Source: Paraburkholderia sp. BL21I4N1
GTDB taxonomy: Bacteria; Pseudomonadota; Gammaproteobacteria; Burkholderiales; Burkholderiaceae
Length of the DNA: 64,000 bases
NCBI RefSeq assembly: GCF_002973525.1
Contig: NZ_PVEN01000012.1
Span: 186,001-250,000 of the forward strand
Direction of reading: 5' to 3'
In this document: in pieces, positions 7,316-16,744 of the stretch
Numbering within the stretch: the stretch's first letter is position 1
Layout of the letters: every line of letters starts with the position of its first letter
Notes under the pieces: generated by a model
Told to the model about the DNA's origin: nothing
Database searches by the model: none
What the model saw: the letters and a program-made list of their open reading frames with translations, nothing else
Made by a program: the position numbers and the translations under genes

Positions 7316-10128
7316 GTAAGATGAAGCGGTATAGCGTCGGTATCGATCTCGGCACCAGCAATACGGTGCTGGCCTATGCGCAGGTCGGATCGCAGTCGAT
7401 CCACCTGTTCGAGGTCGAGCAACTGGTCAGCCCCGGTGAAGTGGCGGCGCGGCCTTTGCTGCCGTCGGCGCGGTATCACGCCGCCGAAGGTGAACTGGCG
7501 GCGGGCGATGTGCAACTGCCGTGGGCCGCTGCCGACGTTTCCACACCGCCGGTCGTGATCGGCCGCCTCGCGCACGTGCTCGGCGCTCAGGTGCCGGGAC
7601 GGCTGGTGGCCAGCGCGAAGAGCTGGTTGTCGCATGCCTCGGTCGATCGCAGTGCGCCGATCCTGCCGTGGGGCGCCGCCGACGACGTCCGCAAGGTCTC
7701 GCCGGTCGACGCCAGCGCGAGTTATCTCGCGCACATGCGCTCGGCCTGGAATCAGCGTTTCCCGGACGCGCCGCTCGAACAGCAGGACGTGGTGCTCACG
7801 GTCCCCGCTTCGTTCGACGAAGGCGCACGCGCGTTGACCGTCGCCGCGGCGCGCCTCGCCGGGCTGCCCAAACTGAAATTACTGGAAGAGCCGCAAGCGG
7901 CCTTCTACGACTGGCTGTTTCATCATCGCGAGCGGCTCGCCGACGAGCTGGCGGACACCCGTCTCGTGCTGATCTGCGACGTGGGCGGCGGCACGACCGA
8001 CCTCACGCTGATCGCCGTCGACGTGCGCAACGGCGAGCCGCAGTTGACGCGTATCGGCGTGGGCAATCATCTGATGCTCGGCGGCGACAACATGGATCTC
8101 GCGCTCGCGCATCTGGTGGAAGCGCGGTTGCCGGGCGGCAGCGAACGCGCGCGGCTGTCGGCGGCGGGTTTGTCGCAACTGGTCGAGCGTTGCCGCGCCG
8201 CGAAGGAACAGTTGCTCGGGCCGCACGCCCCCGACTCGGCGTCGATCACGCTGCTCGGCGCGGGCTCGAAGCTGATCGGCGGCGCGCGTAGTGCGCGGAT
8301 CACGCGGGAGGAAGTGGAGCGGATCATCGTCGATGGTTTTTTCCCGGCGGTGGCGTCGCATGAACGGCCTGGCAGACCGCGTGGCGCGATCGTCGAGTTC
8401 GGCCTGCCCTATGCGACCGACGCGGCGGTGACGCGGCATATCGCGGCGTTTTTGAGCCGGTTCGCGGCGCAGTCGCGGCAGGCGCTGGATGGCGTCGATG
8501 CCGTGCAGACTTCGGCCGCGGCGGATACGCCCGCTCCATTGCCGATCCCCGACACGCTGCTGCTCAACGGCGGCGTATTCCGCGCCGAAGCACTCACGCG
8601 GCGTCTCGCCGACACCCTCGGCAGCTGGCGCGGCCATGCGCTCAACGTGCTGCACAACGACAACCCCGACGTCGCCGTCGCGCGCGGCGCGGTCGCCTAT
8701 TCGCTGGCACGCGCGGGCGCCGCGCCGAAGATCGGCGGCGGCTCGCCGCGCAGCTACTTCCTCGTGCTCGAGGACAGCGGCGAACCCACGCAACGCGGCG
8801 TCTGCCTGCTGCCGCGCGGCACCGAGGAAGGCCATGAAATCCTGATCGCCGAGCGCACCTTCGCACTGCGCCTCGGCCATCCGGTGCGTTTCCATCTGGT
8901 GTCGTCGAGTGCGGACACGGTCTATCGCGCCGGCGAGTTGATCGATCTCGCGGACGGCGACTTCGTGCGCCTGCCGCCGATCGCCACCGTCGTTCAACCA
9001 CGCGGCACCCGCACCGCGCGCGAAACCGCCGTGCGGATCGCTACCTCGCTCACCGAAGTCGGCACGCTCGACGTGCACTGCATCGAACTCGACGATCCCG
9101 CGCAACGCTGGCGGCTCGAATTCCAGTTGCGCGGCGAAACCGCCCAGGTCGACCTCTCCGCCGATCCGGCACAAGCGCGGCATCCGCGTCTCGACGAAGC
9201 GATCGAACAGATCGACCGCAGCTTCGGCACCCGCGCGCAAAAAATCGACCCGAAAGAAGTCAAGCGGTTGCGCGCGCAACTCGAACATCTGCTCGGCCCG
9301 CGCGAAGGCTGGAACAGCGCGTTGCTGCGCGAACTGTTCGGCGCGCTGTGGGAACGCGCGCGGCGCCGGCGGCGCTCGGCGGATCACGAACGACTGTGGC
9401 TGAATCTGGCCGGCTATTGCCTGCGCCCCGGCTTCGGCTATCCCCTCGACGAATGGCGCGTCGAACAACTCTGGACCTTGTTCGACGACGGCATCCAGTA
9501 CATCAACGACAGCCAGGTCTGGTCCGAATGGTGGACGCTGTGGCGGCGCGCGGCGGGCGGTCTCGACGAAAGCGCGCAACTGCGCGTGCTCGACGCGATG
9601 GCGTATCTGCAGAACGCCGCGCAAGCGCGTCACAAGCTGCCGTTCGACGTCGCGAAAACCGGCATTGCCGATATGGCGCGGCTGAGCGCGTCGCTCGAAC
9701 GGATTCCTGTCGAACGCAAGATCGACCTCGGCGAAGCCGTGCTGACGCGGCTCAAAAAGCCAGCTGACCATCATCAAGGCTGGTGGGCGGTCGGCCGGAT
9801 CGGTGCGCGTCGACCGTTCTACGGCAGCGCGCATGGCGTCGTGCCGCCGGAGATCGCGGCGCAATGGCTGAACGCGATACTCGCGCTCGACTGGAAGAAG
9901 GTTGATCAGGCCGCATTCGCCGCCGTGCAGATCGCACGGATGACAGGCGACCGCTCCCGCGACATCGCCGACGATTTACGTCGTGCGGTCGTGCGGCGGC
10001 TGGAGGCGACGAACGCGCCGCGCGCGTGGATCACGATGGTGAGTGAGAGCGTCGAACTCGATAACGTCGACGAAGGCCGCGTATTCGGCGAGTCGTTGCC
10101 GGCGGGGTTGAAGCTGATCGGGGCGTGA
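7312..10128 (+). CDS. Large Hsp70-family protein with C-terminal DUF3731-like domain
   Basis: A 938-residue protein, far longer than DnaK (about 640). The N-terminal ATPase domain keeps VGIDLGTSNTVL, DVGGGTTDLT at about residue 222 and LLNGGVF at about 420. It is followed by a beta-rich segment and about 320 residues of alpha-helical sequence (from about residue 620, starting HPRLDEAIEQ) with many Trp and Arg residues, as I recall for DUF3731. The ATGA overlap with the preceding Hsp70 gene indicates translational coupling. The two Hsp70 proteins resemble each other across the ATPase domain, which suggests an old duplication. The client is unknown. Confidence 0.88.
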   Translation: MSKMKRYSVGIDLGTSNTVLAYAQVGSQSIHLFEVEQLVSPGEVAARPLLPSARYHAAEGELAAGDVQLPWAAADVSTPPVVIGRLAHVLGAQVPGRLVASAKSWLSHASVDRSAPILPWGAADDVRKVSPVDASASYLAHMRSAWNQRFPDAPLEQQDVVLTVPASFDEGARALTVAAARLAGLPKLKLLEEPQAAFYDWLFHHRERLADELADTRLVLICDVGGGTTDLTLIAVDVRNGEPQLTRIGVGNHLMLGGDNMDLALAHLVEARLPGGSERARLSAAGLSQLVERCRAAKEQLLGPHAPDSASITLLGAGSKLIGGARSARITREEVERIIVDGFFPAVASHERPGRPRGAIVEFGLPYATDAAVTRHIAAFLSRFAAQSRQALDGVDAVQTSAAADTPAPLPIPDTLLLNGGVFRAEALTRRLADTLGSWRGHALNVLHNDNPDVAVARGAVAYSLARAGAAPKIGGGSPRSYFLVLEDSGEPTQRGVCLLPRGTEEGHEILIAERTFALRLGHPVRFHLVSSSADTVYRAGELIDLADGDFVRLPPIATVVQPRGTRTARETAVRIATSLTEVGTLDVHCIELDDPAQRWRLEFQLRGETAQVDLSADPAQARHPRLDEAIEQIDRSFGTRAQKIDPKEVKRLRAQLEHLLGPREGWNSALLRELFGALWERARRRRRSADHERLWLNLAGYCLRPGFGYPLDEWRVEQLWTLFDDGIQYINDSQVWSEWWTLWRRAAGGLDESAQLRVLDAMAYLQNAAQARHKLPFDVAKTGIADMARLSASLERIPVERKIDLGEAVLTRLKKPADHHQGWWAVGRIGARRPFYGSAHGVVPPEIAAQWLNAILALDWKKVDQAAFAAVQIARMTGDRSRDIADDLRRAVVRRLEATNAPRAWITMVSESVELDNVDEGRVFGESLPAGLKLIGA

Positions 10129-10140
10129 GAGGCGCGCGAT

Positions 10141-11172
10141 CTACTGATAGCTCATCGTGAACGTCGCGAGCCCTTTCACCGTGCCGCCACTCACCGGCCC
10201 CGTGCGCACGTATCGCGCGCTCAACGGGATCAGGTTCGCCCCGGCTCTCATTTTTCCCACGAACGAAACATTCAGATTGCCGCTCTCCGGATCATGCGGG
10301 CCGAACGACAAGGGTCTCGACTCCGACATGATCTGCATCCCCACGCCTTTCGCGGTCGAGCCCGCGGCAGCGCTCAGGATCGTCGACCGGTTGCCCGGGT
10401 TCGCCGCATCGTCGAGCGACAGATAGGCCCTCACGGGCGCAGCGCAATCAAGCCCGATGGAAAACGGCGTGGCGCCGCTACGCATCAGATTCGACGGCGA
10501 CACGCGCGGCGGCAACGCAACCTGAATCGCCCGGGTGCCGACGCTGCATGTCCCCGCCGCGAACCGGCTGCCCGGCGTGATGTGCTGCGTTCCGCTCACC
10601 GTCTCGAAACAGCGGCCGGCGAAGGTCATGGTGAGGCTCGGGATCGTCGTCAGCGTGCCACTGCCGAGCGGGCCGGTCACCACGAGTTCAGCCATGATGT
10701 GATACTCGGCAGCATGGCTGACAGGGGGAAAGAAAACCGTGGCATACGGCGCGTTCCTGAACTGACCTTTCGCTTGCCGCTTGATGGAATAACGCACGCC
10801 CAGGCCGGGCACATTGGTCGCGAAGAGTGTGTCGGAACCGGAGGCCAGCGTCCCGTTCACCGCGACCGTTTCGGCTATCCGGCAGAGCACTTGCGGCGTG
10901 CCCAGACCGACCTCGTGCGAAACCGATTGCACGACCTGTCCCACCGCCGGATTGTTCGGCACCGGGATCGTCGGCGCAAACGCGAGACTGGACAGCGACG
11001 TGCCATGGCCCGGAAATCGGATCGAGCCAGTGAACGCGCCGGCGGTGCCCGCTTGCAGGAACGCGGCGAGAAGAACGCCGGCGCGCGCCGTGGCGAAGCG
11101 TGTTGTGCACCGGACTGTATTCGCCCATCTTCCGCCGCACCGTGCGCTGCCCGGATCAAACCAATCGAACAT
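10141..11172 (-). CDS. Fimbrial adhesin-like secreted protein (orphan)
   Basis: A 343-residue exported protein. A hydrophobic stretch (AGVLLAAFLQAGTAGA) gives a plausible Sec cleavage site near residue 46, after an unusually long N-region, so the true start may be internal. The C-terminal half looks like a type-1 pilin domain: Cys-containing GTCSVGTRAIQVALP, GLDCAAPV, and an alternating strand ending FTMSYQ. This is the donor-strand-exchange type assembled by chaperone/usher systems. No usher, chaperone or major pilin gene is adjacent. It is therefore either an orphan tip adhesin or is assembled by a system elsewhere. Confidence 0.75.
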   Translation of the reverse strand: MFDWFDPGSARCGGRWANTVRCTTRFATARAGVLLAAFLQAGTAGAFTGSIRFPGHGTSLSSLAFAPTIPVPNNPAVGQVVQSVSHEVGLGTPQVLCRIAETVAVNGTLASGSDTLFATNVPGLGVRYSIKRQAKGQFRNAPYATVFFPPVSHAAEYHIMAELVVTGPLGSGTLTTIPSLTMTFAGRCFETVSGTQHITPGSRFAAGTCSVGTRAIQVALPPRVSPSNLMRSGATPFSIGLDCAAPVRAYLSLDDAANPGNRSTILSAAAGSTAKGVGMQIMSESRPLSFGPHDPESGNLNVSFVGKMRAGANLIPLSARYVRTGPVSGGTVKGLATFTMSYQ

Positions 11173-11269
11173 CTCGATGCTCCGCGTTACCGCATGGATA
11201 GCAGGCGTCCATGCTAGCCATCGCGGTGGCGAAAAACCATGAGACCGATGTTCGCATCCAGCGCCAGAT

Positions 11270-11302
11270 AAAAAACCCGTCGTATCGTTGCCGATCGACG
11301 GG
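11270..11302 (-). terminator. Intrinsic terminator of the SDR gene
   Basis: On the minus strand a hairpin CCCGTCG / CGACGGG with an inner ATCG / CGAT stem is followed directly by six T residues (plus-strand A-run 11270-11275). It lies about 30 nt after the SDR stop codon and fits a Rho-independent terminator well. Confidence 0.8.
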
Positions 11303-11330
11303 CTTCGTTTTGCAGCCGCTGCCGCTCGCC

Positions 11331-12113
11331 TTACACCTGCGCCATGCCGCCATCCACGAACAACTCGATCCCCGTGATGTAGCTCGCGTCGTCCGACGCC
11401 AGGAACGACACCGCCTTGGCGATCTCATCCGCTTCGCCGACGCGGCCCAGCGGCGTCGTGTCGCTGACGTGCTGCCGGTAGCCTTCGATCTGCTCGTCGC
11501 TCATCTTCAGCTCGGTTTTATATGCCGGTGTCACCACCACGCCCGGCGCGACCACGTTCACGCGAATCTCGCGCCCCTTCAGATCCGACGCCCACGTCCG
11601 CGCAAACGAACGCAAGGCGGCCTTGGTCGCGGCGTACACGCCAAAGGCCGGCACGCCCTGAATCGACGTGATCGACCCCGTCAGCACGATCGCACTGCCC
11701 GGCTTCATTAGCGGCAGCGCTTTCTGCACCGTGAACAACGTGCCTTTGACGTTGATATCGAAGTACTTGTCGAACTGCTCTTCGGTAATCGCACCGAGCG
11801 GGGAAAACTCGCCGCCGCCCGCATTCGCGAACAGGATATCGAGCCGCTGATGCGCGGCCTGCACCGTGCTGAACATACGGTCGAGATCGGCGGCCGACGC
11901 GATATCCGCGCGAATCGCCACCGCGCCGTGGCCGATCTGTTCGACCGCGGCATCGAGTTCGGCCTGACGGCGGCCGGTGATAAAGACCTTCGCCCCTTCC
12001 TGCGCGAAACGGATCGCGGCCGCGAGGCCGATCCCGCTGCTGCCGCCGGTCACGAGCGCGATCTTGCCGGCGTGTTTGCGGGCGTTGACGTTTTCAAGTC
12101 TGGACTGGTTCAT
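11331..12113 (-). CDS. SDR-family oxidoreductase
   Basis: A 260-residue classical short-chain dehydrogenase. It has TGGSSGIG near residue 21, a NAG-type motif (FANAGGG), a catalytic YAATK, and a C-terminal IELFVDGG ending. The arginine after the first strand (FITGRRQ) favours NADP(H). The substrate cannot be read from sequence. It is divergent from the LysR gene at 12264 across 150 bp, the usual arrangement for a regulator and its target. A clear terminator follows the gene. Confidence 0.88.
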   Translation of the reverse strand: MNQSRLENVNARKHAGKIALVTGGSSGIGLAAAIRFAQEGAKVFITGRRQAELDAAVEQIGHGAVAIRADIASAADLDRMFSTVQAAHQRLDILFANAGGGEFSPLGAITEEQFDKYFDINVKGTLFTVQKALPLMKPGSAIVLTGSITSIQGVPAFGVYAATKAALRSFARTWASDLKGREIRVNVVAPGVVVTPAYKTELKMSDEQIEGYRQHVSDTTPLGRVGEADEIAKAVSFLASDDASYITGIELFVDGGMAQV

Positions 12114-12226
12114 GGAAAGCTCCTGGTGACATCGATTGAGTTCGTTAAGTTCGCTGAGGTCGCTTGACCCTTGACGTCAGCTTATTTGATGCGCCCATGG
12201 AGATAAATAGCTATGCTGTGGTTTCT

Positions 12227-12246
12227 TTATCCACCGTTGTGGATAA
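12227..12246. promoter_or_regulatory. Inverted repeat of TTATCCAC, DnaA-box-like
   Basis: Perfect 8-bp arms TTATCCAC / GTGGATAA around CGTT. The right arm read on the minus strand is TTATCCACA, an exact consensus DnaA box; the left arm matches 8 of 9 (TTATCCACC). It lies 18 bp upstream of the LysR start, in the SDR/LysR divergent region. It could equally be the operator of the LysR protein. Confidence 0.45.
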
Positions 12247-12263
12247 TTAATCGGAACCCATTC

Positions 12264-13196
12264 ATGGATCATTTGCAGGCAATCCGCATCTTCGCCCGCG
12301 TGGTGGAAACCGGCGGCTTCAGCCGCGCGGCGCAGTCGCTGCACATGCCCAACGCCACGGTCAGCAAGTGGGTCAAATCGCTCGAAGATCACCTCGGCGT
12401 GAAACTCCTCGAACGCAGCACGCGCAGCGTCAATGTCACGACCGACGGCGCCGCGTACTACGAGCGCACCCGCCACCTGCTCAGCGAACTTGACGATATC
12501 GAGGCGACGCTCGGCCGCGATCGCGCGAGTCCGCGTGGCGCGTTGCGGGTGGATAGCGGCGGCTCGACCGCGAGCGGCATTCTGATTCCGGCGCTGCCCG
12601 GGTTTTGCGCGCGTTATCCGGACATTCAGGTGCAATTGAGCGTGACGGACCGCACGGCGGATCTGATCGCCGAGAACATCGACTGCGCGATCCGCAGCAC
12701 GGCAAACGACCCCGCGCTGGTCACGCAGGCAATCGGCACGCTGCGCTGGGTCACCTGCGCAAGTCCGGCGTATCTGGCCGAACATGGCACACCGTTGCAT
12801 CCGCAACAGATCGTCGACGACCGTCATGCGGTGGTCAGCTATTTTTCCGCGAGCACCGGGCTGGTCCAGCCGCTGCAATTCGCCGGCGCGGGCGATACCG
12901 ATGCGGATGCCGACCGCGAGCCCCTCGTGCTCGAAAACGTGCGCAGTCCGGTGATGGTGAGCGAAAGCAATGCGCACCTCGCCACTGCGCTAGCTGGCCT
13001 CGGCATTGTTCATACGCTGGATTTCATGGTGCGGCCCGCCATCGCGCGAGGCGAGCTGGTGCCGATTCTGGCGGACTACCGGCGTCCGCCGCTGGAGGTG
13101 TATCTCGCGTATCCGCCGAGCCGGCGTTACAGCACGAAACTGCGGGTGTTCGCCGACTGGGTCAAACAGGTTTATGCGGACGTGCAGGAGAGTTGA
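12264..13196 (+). CDS. LysR-family transcriptional regulator
   Basis: A 310-residue regulator. ATG 12264 (MDHLQAIRIFARVVETGGFS) is chosen because it places the helix-turn-helix at the normal N-terminal position; the frame upstream adds 17 atypical residues. The effector domain contains LRVDSGGSTASG and ends in the usual region near FADWVKQVYA. It is divergent from the SDR gene and probably controls it. Confidence 0.9.
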   Translation: MDHLQAIRIFARVVETGGFSRAAQSLHMPNATVSKWVKSLEDHLGVKLLERSTRSVNVTTDGAAYYERTRHLLSELDDIEATLGRDRASPRGALRVDSGGSTASGILIPALPGFCARYPDIQVQLSVTDRTADLIAENIDCAIRSTANDPALVTQAIGTLRWVTCASPAYLAEHGTPLHPQQIVDDRHAVVSYFSASTGLVQPLQFAGAGDTDADADREPLVLENVRSPVMVSESNAHLATALAGLGIVHTLDFMVRPAIARGELVPILADYRRPPLEVYLAYPPSRRYSTKLRVFADWVKQVYADVQES

Positions 13197-13292
13197 GCGC
13201 GGCGGCGGAGAAGCGCGGCGTTCAGCGCGGATCGCGTTGCCCGAGTCGCGCAAGGCGTAAAGCGTAAGCCGTTAGGCGTTAGGCGCAACGCC

Positions 13293-14366
13293 CTACGCCA
13301 TCGTCACCAGATTCCGCCCCGCATGTTTCGACCGGTACAGCGCCTGGTCCGCGCTCGCGAAACCATCCCGATGCGCGGCCCGCGAGCTTTCGTTGATCCG
13401 CGTCATCGCGCCGCCCACGCTCACTGTCACCACGCCCAACGGCGACGCGCGATGTTCGATCGCCAGATCGACCACGCCCTGGCGCAACGTTTCCAGCGTG
13501 CCCTGCAGCGCCGACGGTTCCGCGTGCAACACCAGCAGGCCGAATTCCTCGCCGCCCATGCGCCCGGCAATGATGCCTTCGCCATCGGACGCGGCCTGCA
13601 TCACCGACGCCACCTTGCGCAGGCAATGATCGCCCGCCTGATGCCCATACGTGTCGTTGTATTGCTTGAACCAGTCCACGTCGACCACCACCGAACCCAT
13701 CACGTCGCCGTCGCGTGCTTCTTTCCAGCGGCGCGCAATGCTTTCCAGCAGGAAGCGACGGTTATACAACTGCGTCAGCGGATCGATCGCGGTGGCCGTG
13801 CGCATCTTCAAATCGTTTTCGATCATCGCGCGCAAGTGGTAGAACACGCCGCGCTGGCCTTCGTCGAGGCGGCCGGGCGACGGGTCCATCGCGCACAACG
13901 CGCCGACGATCTCGCCGTTCGGCGCGCGCAATGCGATCGCCGCGTAAAAGCGCACGAACGGATGACGCTGCACCAGCATGCATTCGCCGAAGCGGGCGTC
14001 GTCGTGCGCATCTTCTATAACGAACAGCTCCGCGTCGCGCACCGCGTAGTCCGCGAGCGAGCGCGCACGCGTGACGAGCGGCATCGCCATGCCGACTTCG
14101 GCGCGGTAATGCTGGTGTTCCTCGTCGAGCAGCGTGATCGCGGTAATCGCCGCGCCGGTCACGCTCTTCAGAATTTCCGCGGCATGCGTGAAGCACTCGC
14201 GCATGACCTGATCGTCATGCAACAACCACTCGATCACCGACGATTCCACCTCGGGTTCGCCCGCGACGGACGGGTCGACCGACATCCGGCTGGACAAACG
14301 GTCGTTACTGTAAGCGAGTTGCACGGCTGGGTTCCCGAATTTGATTTGCATGTGTGTCAACGGCAT
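13293..14366 (-). CDS. GAF-GGDEF diguanylate cyclase
   Basis: A 357-residue cytoplasmic protein predicted to make cyclic di-GMP. The GAF domain spans about residues 45-185. The GGDEF domain starts at DPLTQLYNRR (about 195), and GGEEF at residues 271-275 is the active-site signature, with DVDWFKQYNDTYGHQAGD upstream. The RxxD inhibitory site normally five residues before GGEEF is absent (GIIAGRM precedes it), so product inhibition is probably lost. The choice between ATG 14366 and ATG 14351 is unclear because neither has a good ribosome site. It is convergent with the LysR gene at 12264. Confidence 0.88.
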   Translation of the reverse strand: MPLTHMQIKFGNPAVQLAYSNDRLSSRMSVDPSVAGEPEVESSVIEWLLHDDQVMRECFTHAAEILKSVTGAAITAITLLDEEHQHYRAEVGMAMPLVTRARSLADYAVRDAELFVIEDAHDDARFGECMLVQRHPFVRFYAAIALRAPNGEIVGALCAMDPSPGRLDEGQRGVFYHLRAMIENDLKMRTATAIDPLTQLYNRRFLLESIARRWKEARDGDVMGSVVVDVDWFKQYNDTYGHQAGDHCLRKVASVMQAASDGEGIIAGRMGGEEFGLLVLHAEPSALQGTLETLRQGVVDLAIEHRASPLGVVTVSVGGAMTRINESSRAAHRDGFASADQALYRSKHAGRNLVTMA

Positions 14367-14590
14367 CGATCAACGAAACTTGAGCGCCTGTAACGGTTTG
14401 CAACGGGTTTTCGCGGGTCGACAGCGACGCCACCCGGCCGATAGGCCGGCTGCGCCAGGAAGTACAATTCACCCGCCGGACGTGCGCCGCCCTCGTCTGC
14501 TCAACAAACAGGCAGCGCACTCTTTCAACAGACCATTGCTTATCGCCGACGCGCGCCCCGGATCACGCGCATCGCAGCCGACCCGCTCCC

Positions 14591-15787
14591 ATGACCTTGA
14601 CCACCCACGCTTTGCTCATCACCGACGTCCGTCTGACGGACGGCACCCGTGTCGACGTGTCGATCGCCGACGGCCGCATCGCGGCGCTCGGCCCGGACCT
14701 GCCGCGCGAGCCCGGTGTGACGCTGGAAAACGGCGCGGGCGCGTTGCTGCTGCCCGGTTTCGTCGAAGGTCATACGCATCTGGATAAAACGCATTGGGGC
14801 TTGCCGTGGTATCGCAACGAGGTCGGCCCGAGGCTGACCGACCGGATCGAGAACGAACGACGCTTTCGCGCGCAAGGCGATCACGACGCGGGCAGGCAGT
14901 CGCTCGCGCTCGCCCGTGCGTTCGTGCAGGCGGGCACGACGCGTTTGCGCACACACGTGGATATCGATACCGACGCGGGGTTGCGTCATCTGGAAGGCGT
15001 ACTCGCCACGCGTGACGCGCTGCGCGATGTGCTGGAGATGCAGATCGTCGCGTTTCCGCAGTCGGGCGTGCTTGGCCGTCCCGGAACCGGCGCGTTGCTC
15101 GGGCAGGCGCTGGAGGCCGGCGCGGACGTGCTGGGCGCGCTCGATCCCGCGCTGATCGACGGCGATCCGGTGGCGTCGCTCGACCTGACGTTCGCACTCG
15201 CGCAGCGTTATCAGAAGCCGATCGACATTCACCTGCACGAGCCCGGCGAAGTGGGCGCGTTCACGCTCGGGCTGCTACTAGAGCGAGTCGCGGCGCTCGG
15301 CATGCAAGGGCGCGTGGTGGTCAGCCATGCGTTCTGTCTCGGCGCGCTGCCGGAGCGCGAACGCGACGCGTTGCTCGCGCGCCTCGCCGATCTGCGCGTC
15401 GCGCTGTTGACCACGGCCCCCGCTTCCACGCCGGTGCCGCCGCTGAAAACCTGCCTCGAAAAAGGCGTCACGCTGTTCGGCGGCAACGACGGCATACGCG
15501 ATACGTGGACGCCTTACGGCTCGCCGGACATGCTCGAACGCGCGATGCTGATCGCGATGCGCTACGGCCTGCGGCGCGACGACGAGCTGGCTATCGCGTT
15601 CGATTGCGTCAGCACGACGGCAGCGTCAGGTTGTGGCTTCAACGACTACGGGCTGCATGTCGGCGCCCGCGCCGATCTCGTGCTGGTCGACGCGGACACG
15701 CTCGCCCACGCCATCGTCGCGCGGCCGCCGCGCAAACTGGTGGTGGCGAATGGCCGGATCGTCGCGCGCCACGCCGCACACGCTTAA
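14591..15787 (+). CDS. Cytosine deaminase-like amidohydrolase
   Basis: A 398-residue metal-dependent hydrolase. The metal-binding HxH is in EGHTHLDKTHWG at about residue 60. Further ligands are in DIHLHEPGE (about 215) and VSHAFCLG (about 243), and the catalytic Asp is in GNDGIRDTW (about 300). The order and spacing follow E. coli CodA, including the THVD and IVAFPQ segments. Family members deaminate cytosine, isoguanine or creatinine-like rings, and the substrate here is open. A LysR gene follows after 23 bp on the same strand, so the pair may be one transcript. Confidence 0.82.
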   Translation: MTLTTHALLITDVRLTDGTRVDVSIADGRIAALGPDLPREPGVTLENGAGALLLPGFVEGHTHLDKTHWGLPWYRNEVGPRLTDRIENERRFRAQGDHDAGRQSLALARAFVQAGTTRLRTHVDIDTDAGLRHLEGVLATRDALRDVLEMQIVAFPQSGVLGRPGTGALLGQALEAGADVLGALDPALIDGDPVASLDLTFALAQRYQKPIDIHLHEPGEVGAFTLGLLLERVAALGMQGRVVVSHAFCLGALPERERDALLARLADLRVALLTTAPASTPVPPLKTCLEKGVTLFGGNDGIRDTWTPYGSPDMLERAMLIAMRYGLRRDDELAIAFDCVSTTAASGCGFNDYGLHVGARADLVLVDADTLAHAIVARPPRKLVVANGRIVARHAAHA

Positions 15788-15810
15788 ACGACACCGCTTT
15801 TCGCACTCAC

Positions 15811-16719
15811 ATGATCAATCTCTTTCAGGCCATGCAGGCCTTCGTCAAGGTCGCCGACGCGGGCAGCTTCGCGCAGGCCGCCGAGCAACTCAACGTCTCG
15901 ACTTCCGTGGTGACACGCCACGTGTCGAGCCTCGAAAAACACCTCGGTATCCGGCTGTTCCAACGCACCACGCGCAAGGTCGTGCTGACCGAAGCCGGCG
16001 CGGATTACGCGGACGGTTGTCGCGTGGTGATGTCGGAACTGGAAGAAGTCGAATCGCGCGCGACCACCACGTCGAAGGAAGTCGCGGGCGATCTGCGCAT
16101 CGTGGCGCTCGGCAGTTTCTCGCTGTTTCGGCTCACGCCGCTGTTCGCGGAATATCAGGCGAAGTTTCCGCAGGTGAATCTGCGCGTCACGCTCACCGAG
16201 AAACGGGTCGACCTGCTTGAAGGGGGCTTCGATGTGGGGATCGTCACCGAACATATGATCCGCTCGGAGTCGCTGGTAGTGCGGCGGCTGATCAATTCGC
16301 ACGCGGTGCCGGTGGCGGCGGCCACGTATCTGGCCCAGGCCGGTCAGCCGAAAACGCCCGCCGATCTGGCACGGCACCGCGTGATTGCCGCCGCGCTCGA
16401 CACCAGTCCGCAGACGTGGGTGTTCAGCCGTAGCGGCAACGGTGACGTTGGCGACGAAGAAAGCGTCGCGCTCGACGCCTCGTTCACCGTCAACAGCATG
16501 ATCATGCAGAAGCAGGCCACCTTAGGCGCGATGGGCATTGCGCTGTTGCCGCTCGAAATGGTCGCCGACGAATTGCGCAGCGGCAGCCTCGTGCGTGTGC
16601 TCGACGACTACGCGGTGACCAACGGCGATGTGGCCGTGTCGCTCGTGTACCCCAGCCGCGAGTTCGTGCCGCGCAAGATTCGCGAGTTCATCGATCTGGC
16701 GGTGGGTTTTTTCAACTAG
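15811..16719 (+). CDS. LysR-family transcriptional regulator
   Basis: A 302-residue regulator starting MINLFQAMQAFVKVADAGSF, with helix-turn-helix residues 18-40. The effector domain contains VAGDLRIVALGSFSLFRL. An upstream extension of the reading frame is an artefact of overlap with the amidohydrolase. It lies 23 bp after the amidohydrolase and is convergent with phnX. Its likely target is the amidohydrolase, inferred only from position. Confidence 0.9.
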   Translation: MINLFQAMQAFVKVADAGSFAQAAEQLNVSTSVVTRHVSSLEKHLGIRLFQRTTRKVVLTEAGADYADGCRVVMSELEEVESRATTTSKEVAGDLRIVALGSFSLFRLTPLFAEYQAKFPQVNLRVTLTEKRVDLLEGGFDVGIVTEHMIRSESLVVRRLINSHAVPVAAATYLAQAGQPKTPADLARHRVIAAALDTSPQTWVFSRSGNGDVGDEESVALDASFTVNSMIMQKQATLGAMGIALLPLEMVADELRSGSLVRVLDDYAVTNGDVAVSLVYPSREFVPRKIREFIDLAVGFFN

Positions 16720-16744
16720 GCGCCCGACTCGCGACACAAACCAC

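Noticed and set aside
7879..9864. 661-residue minus-strand open frame
   Set aside because: Antisense to the large Hsp70 gene, with the same shadow composition and no motif.
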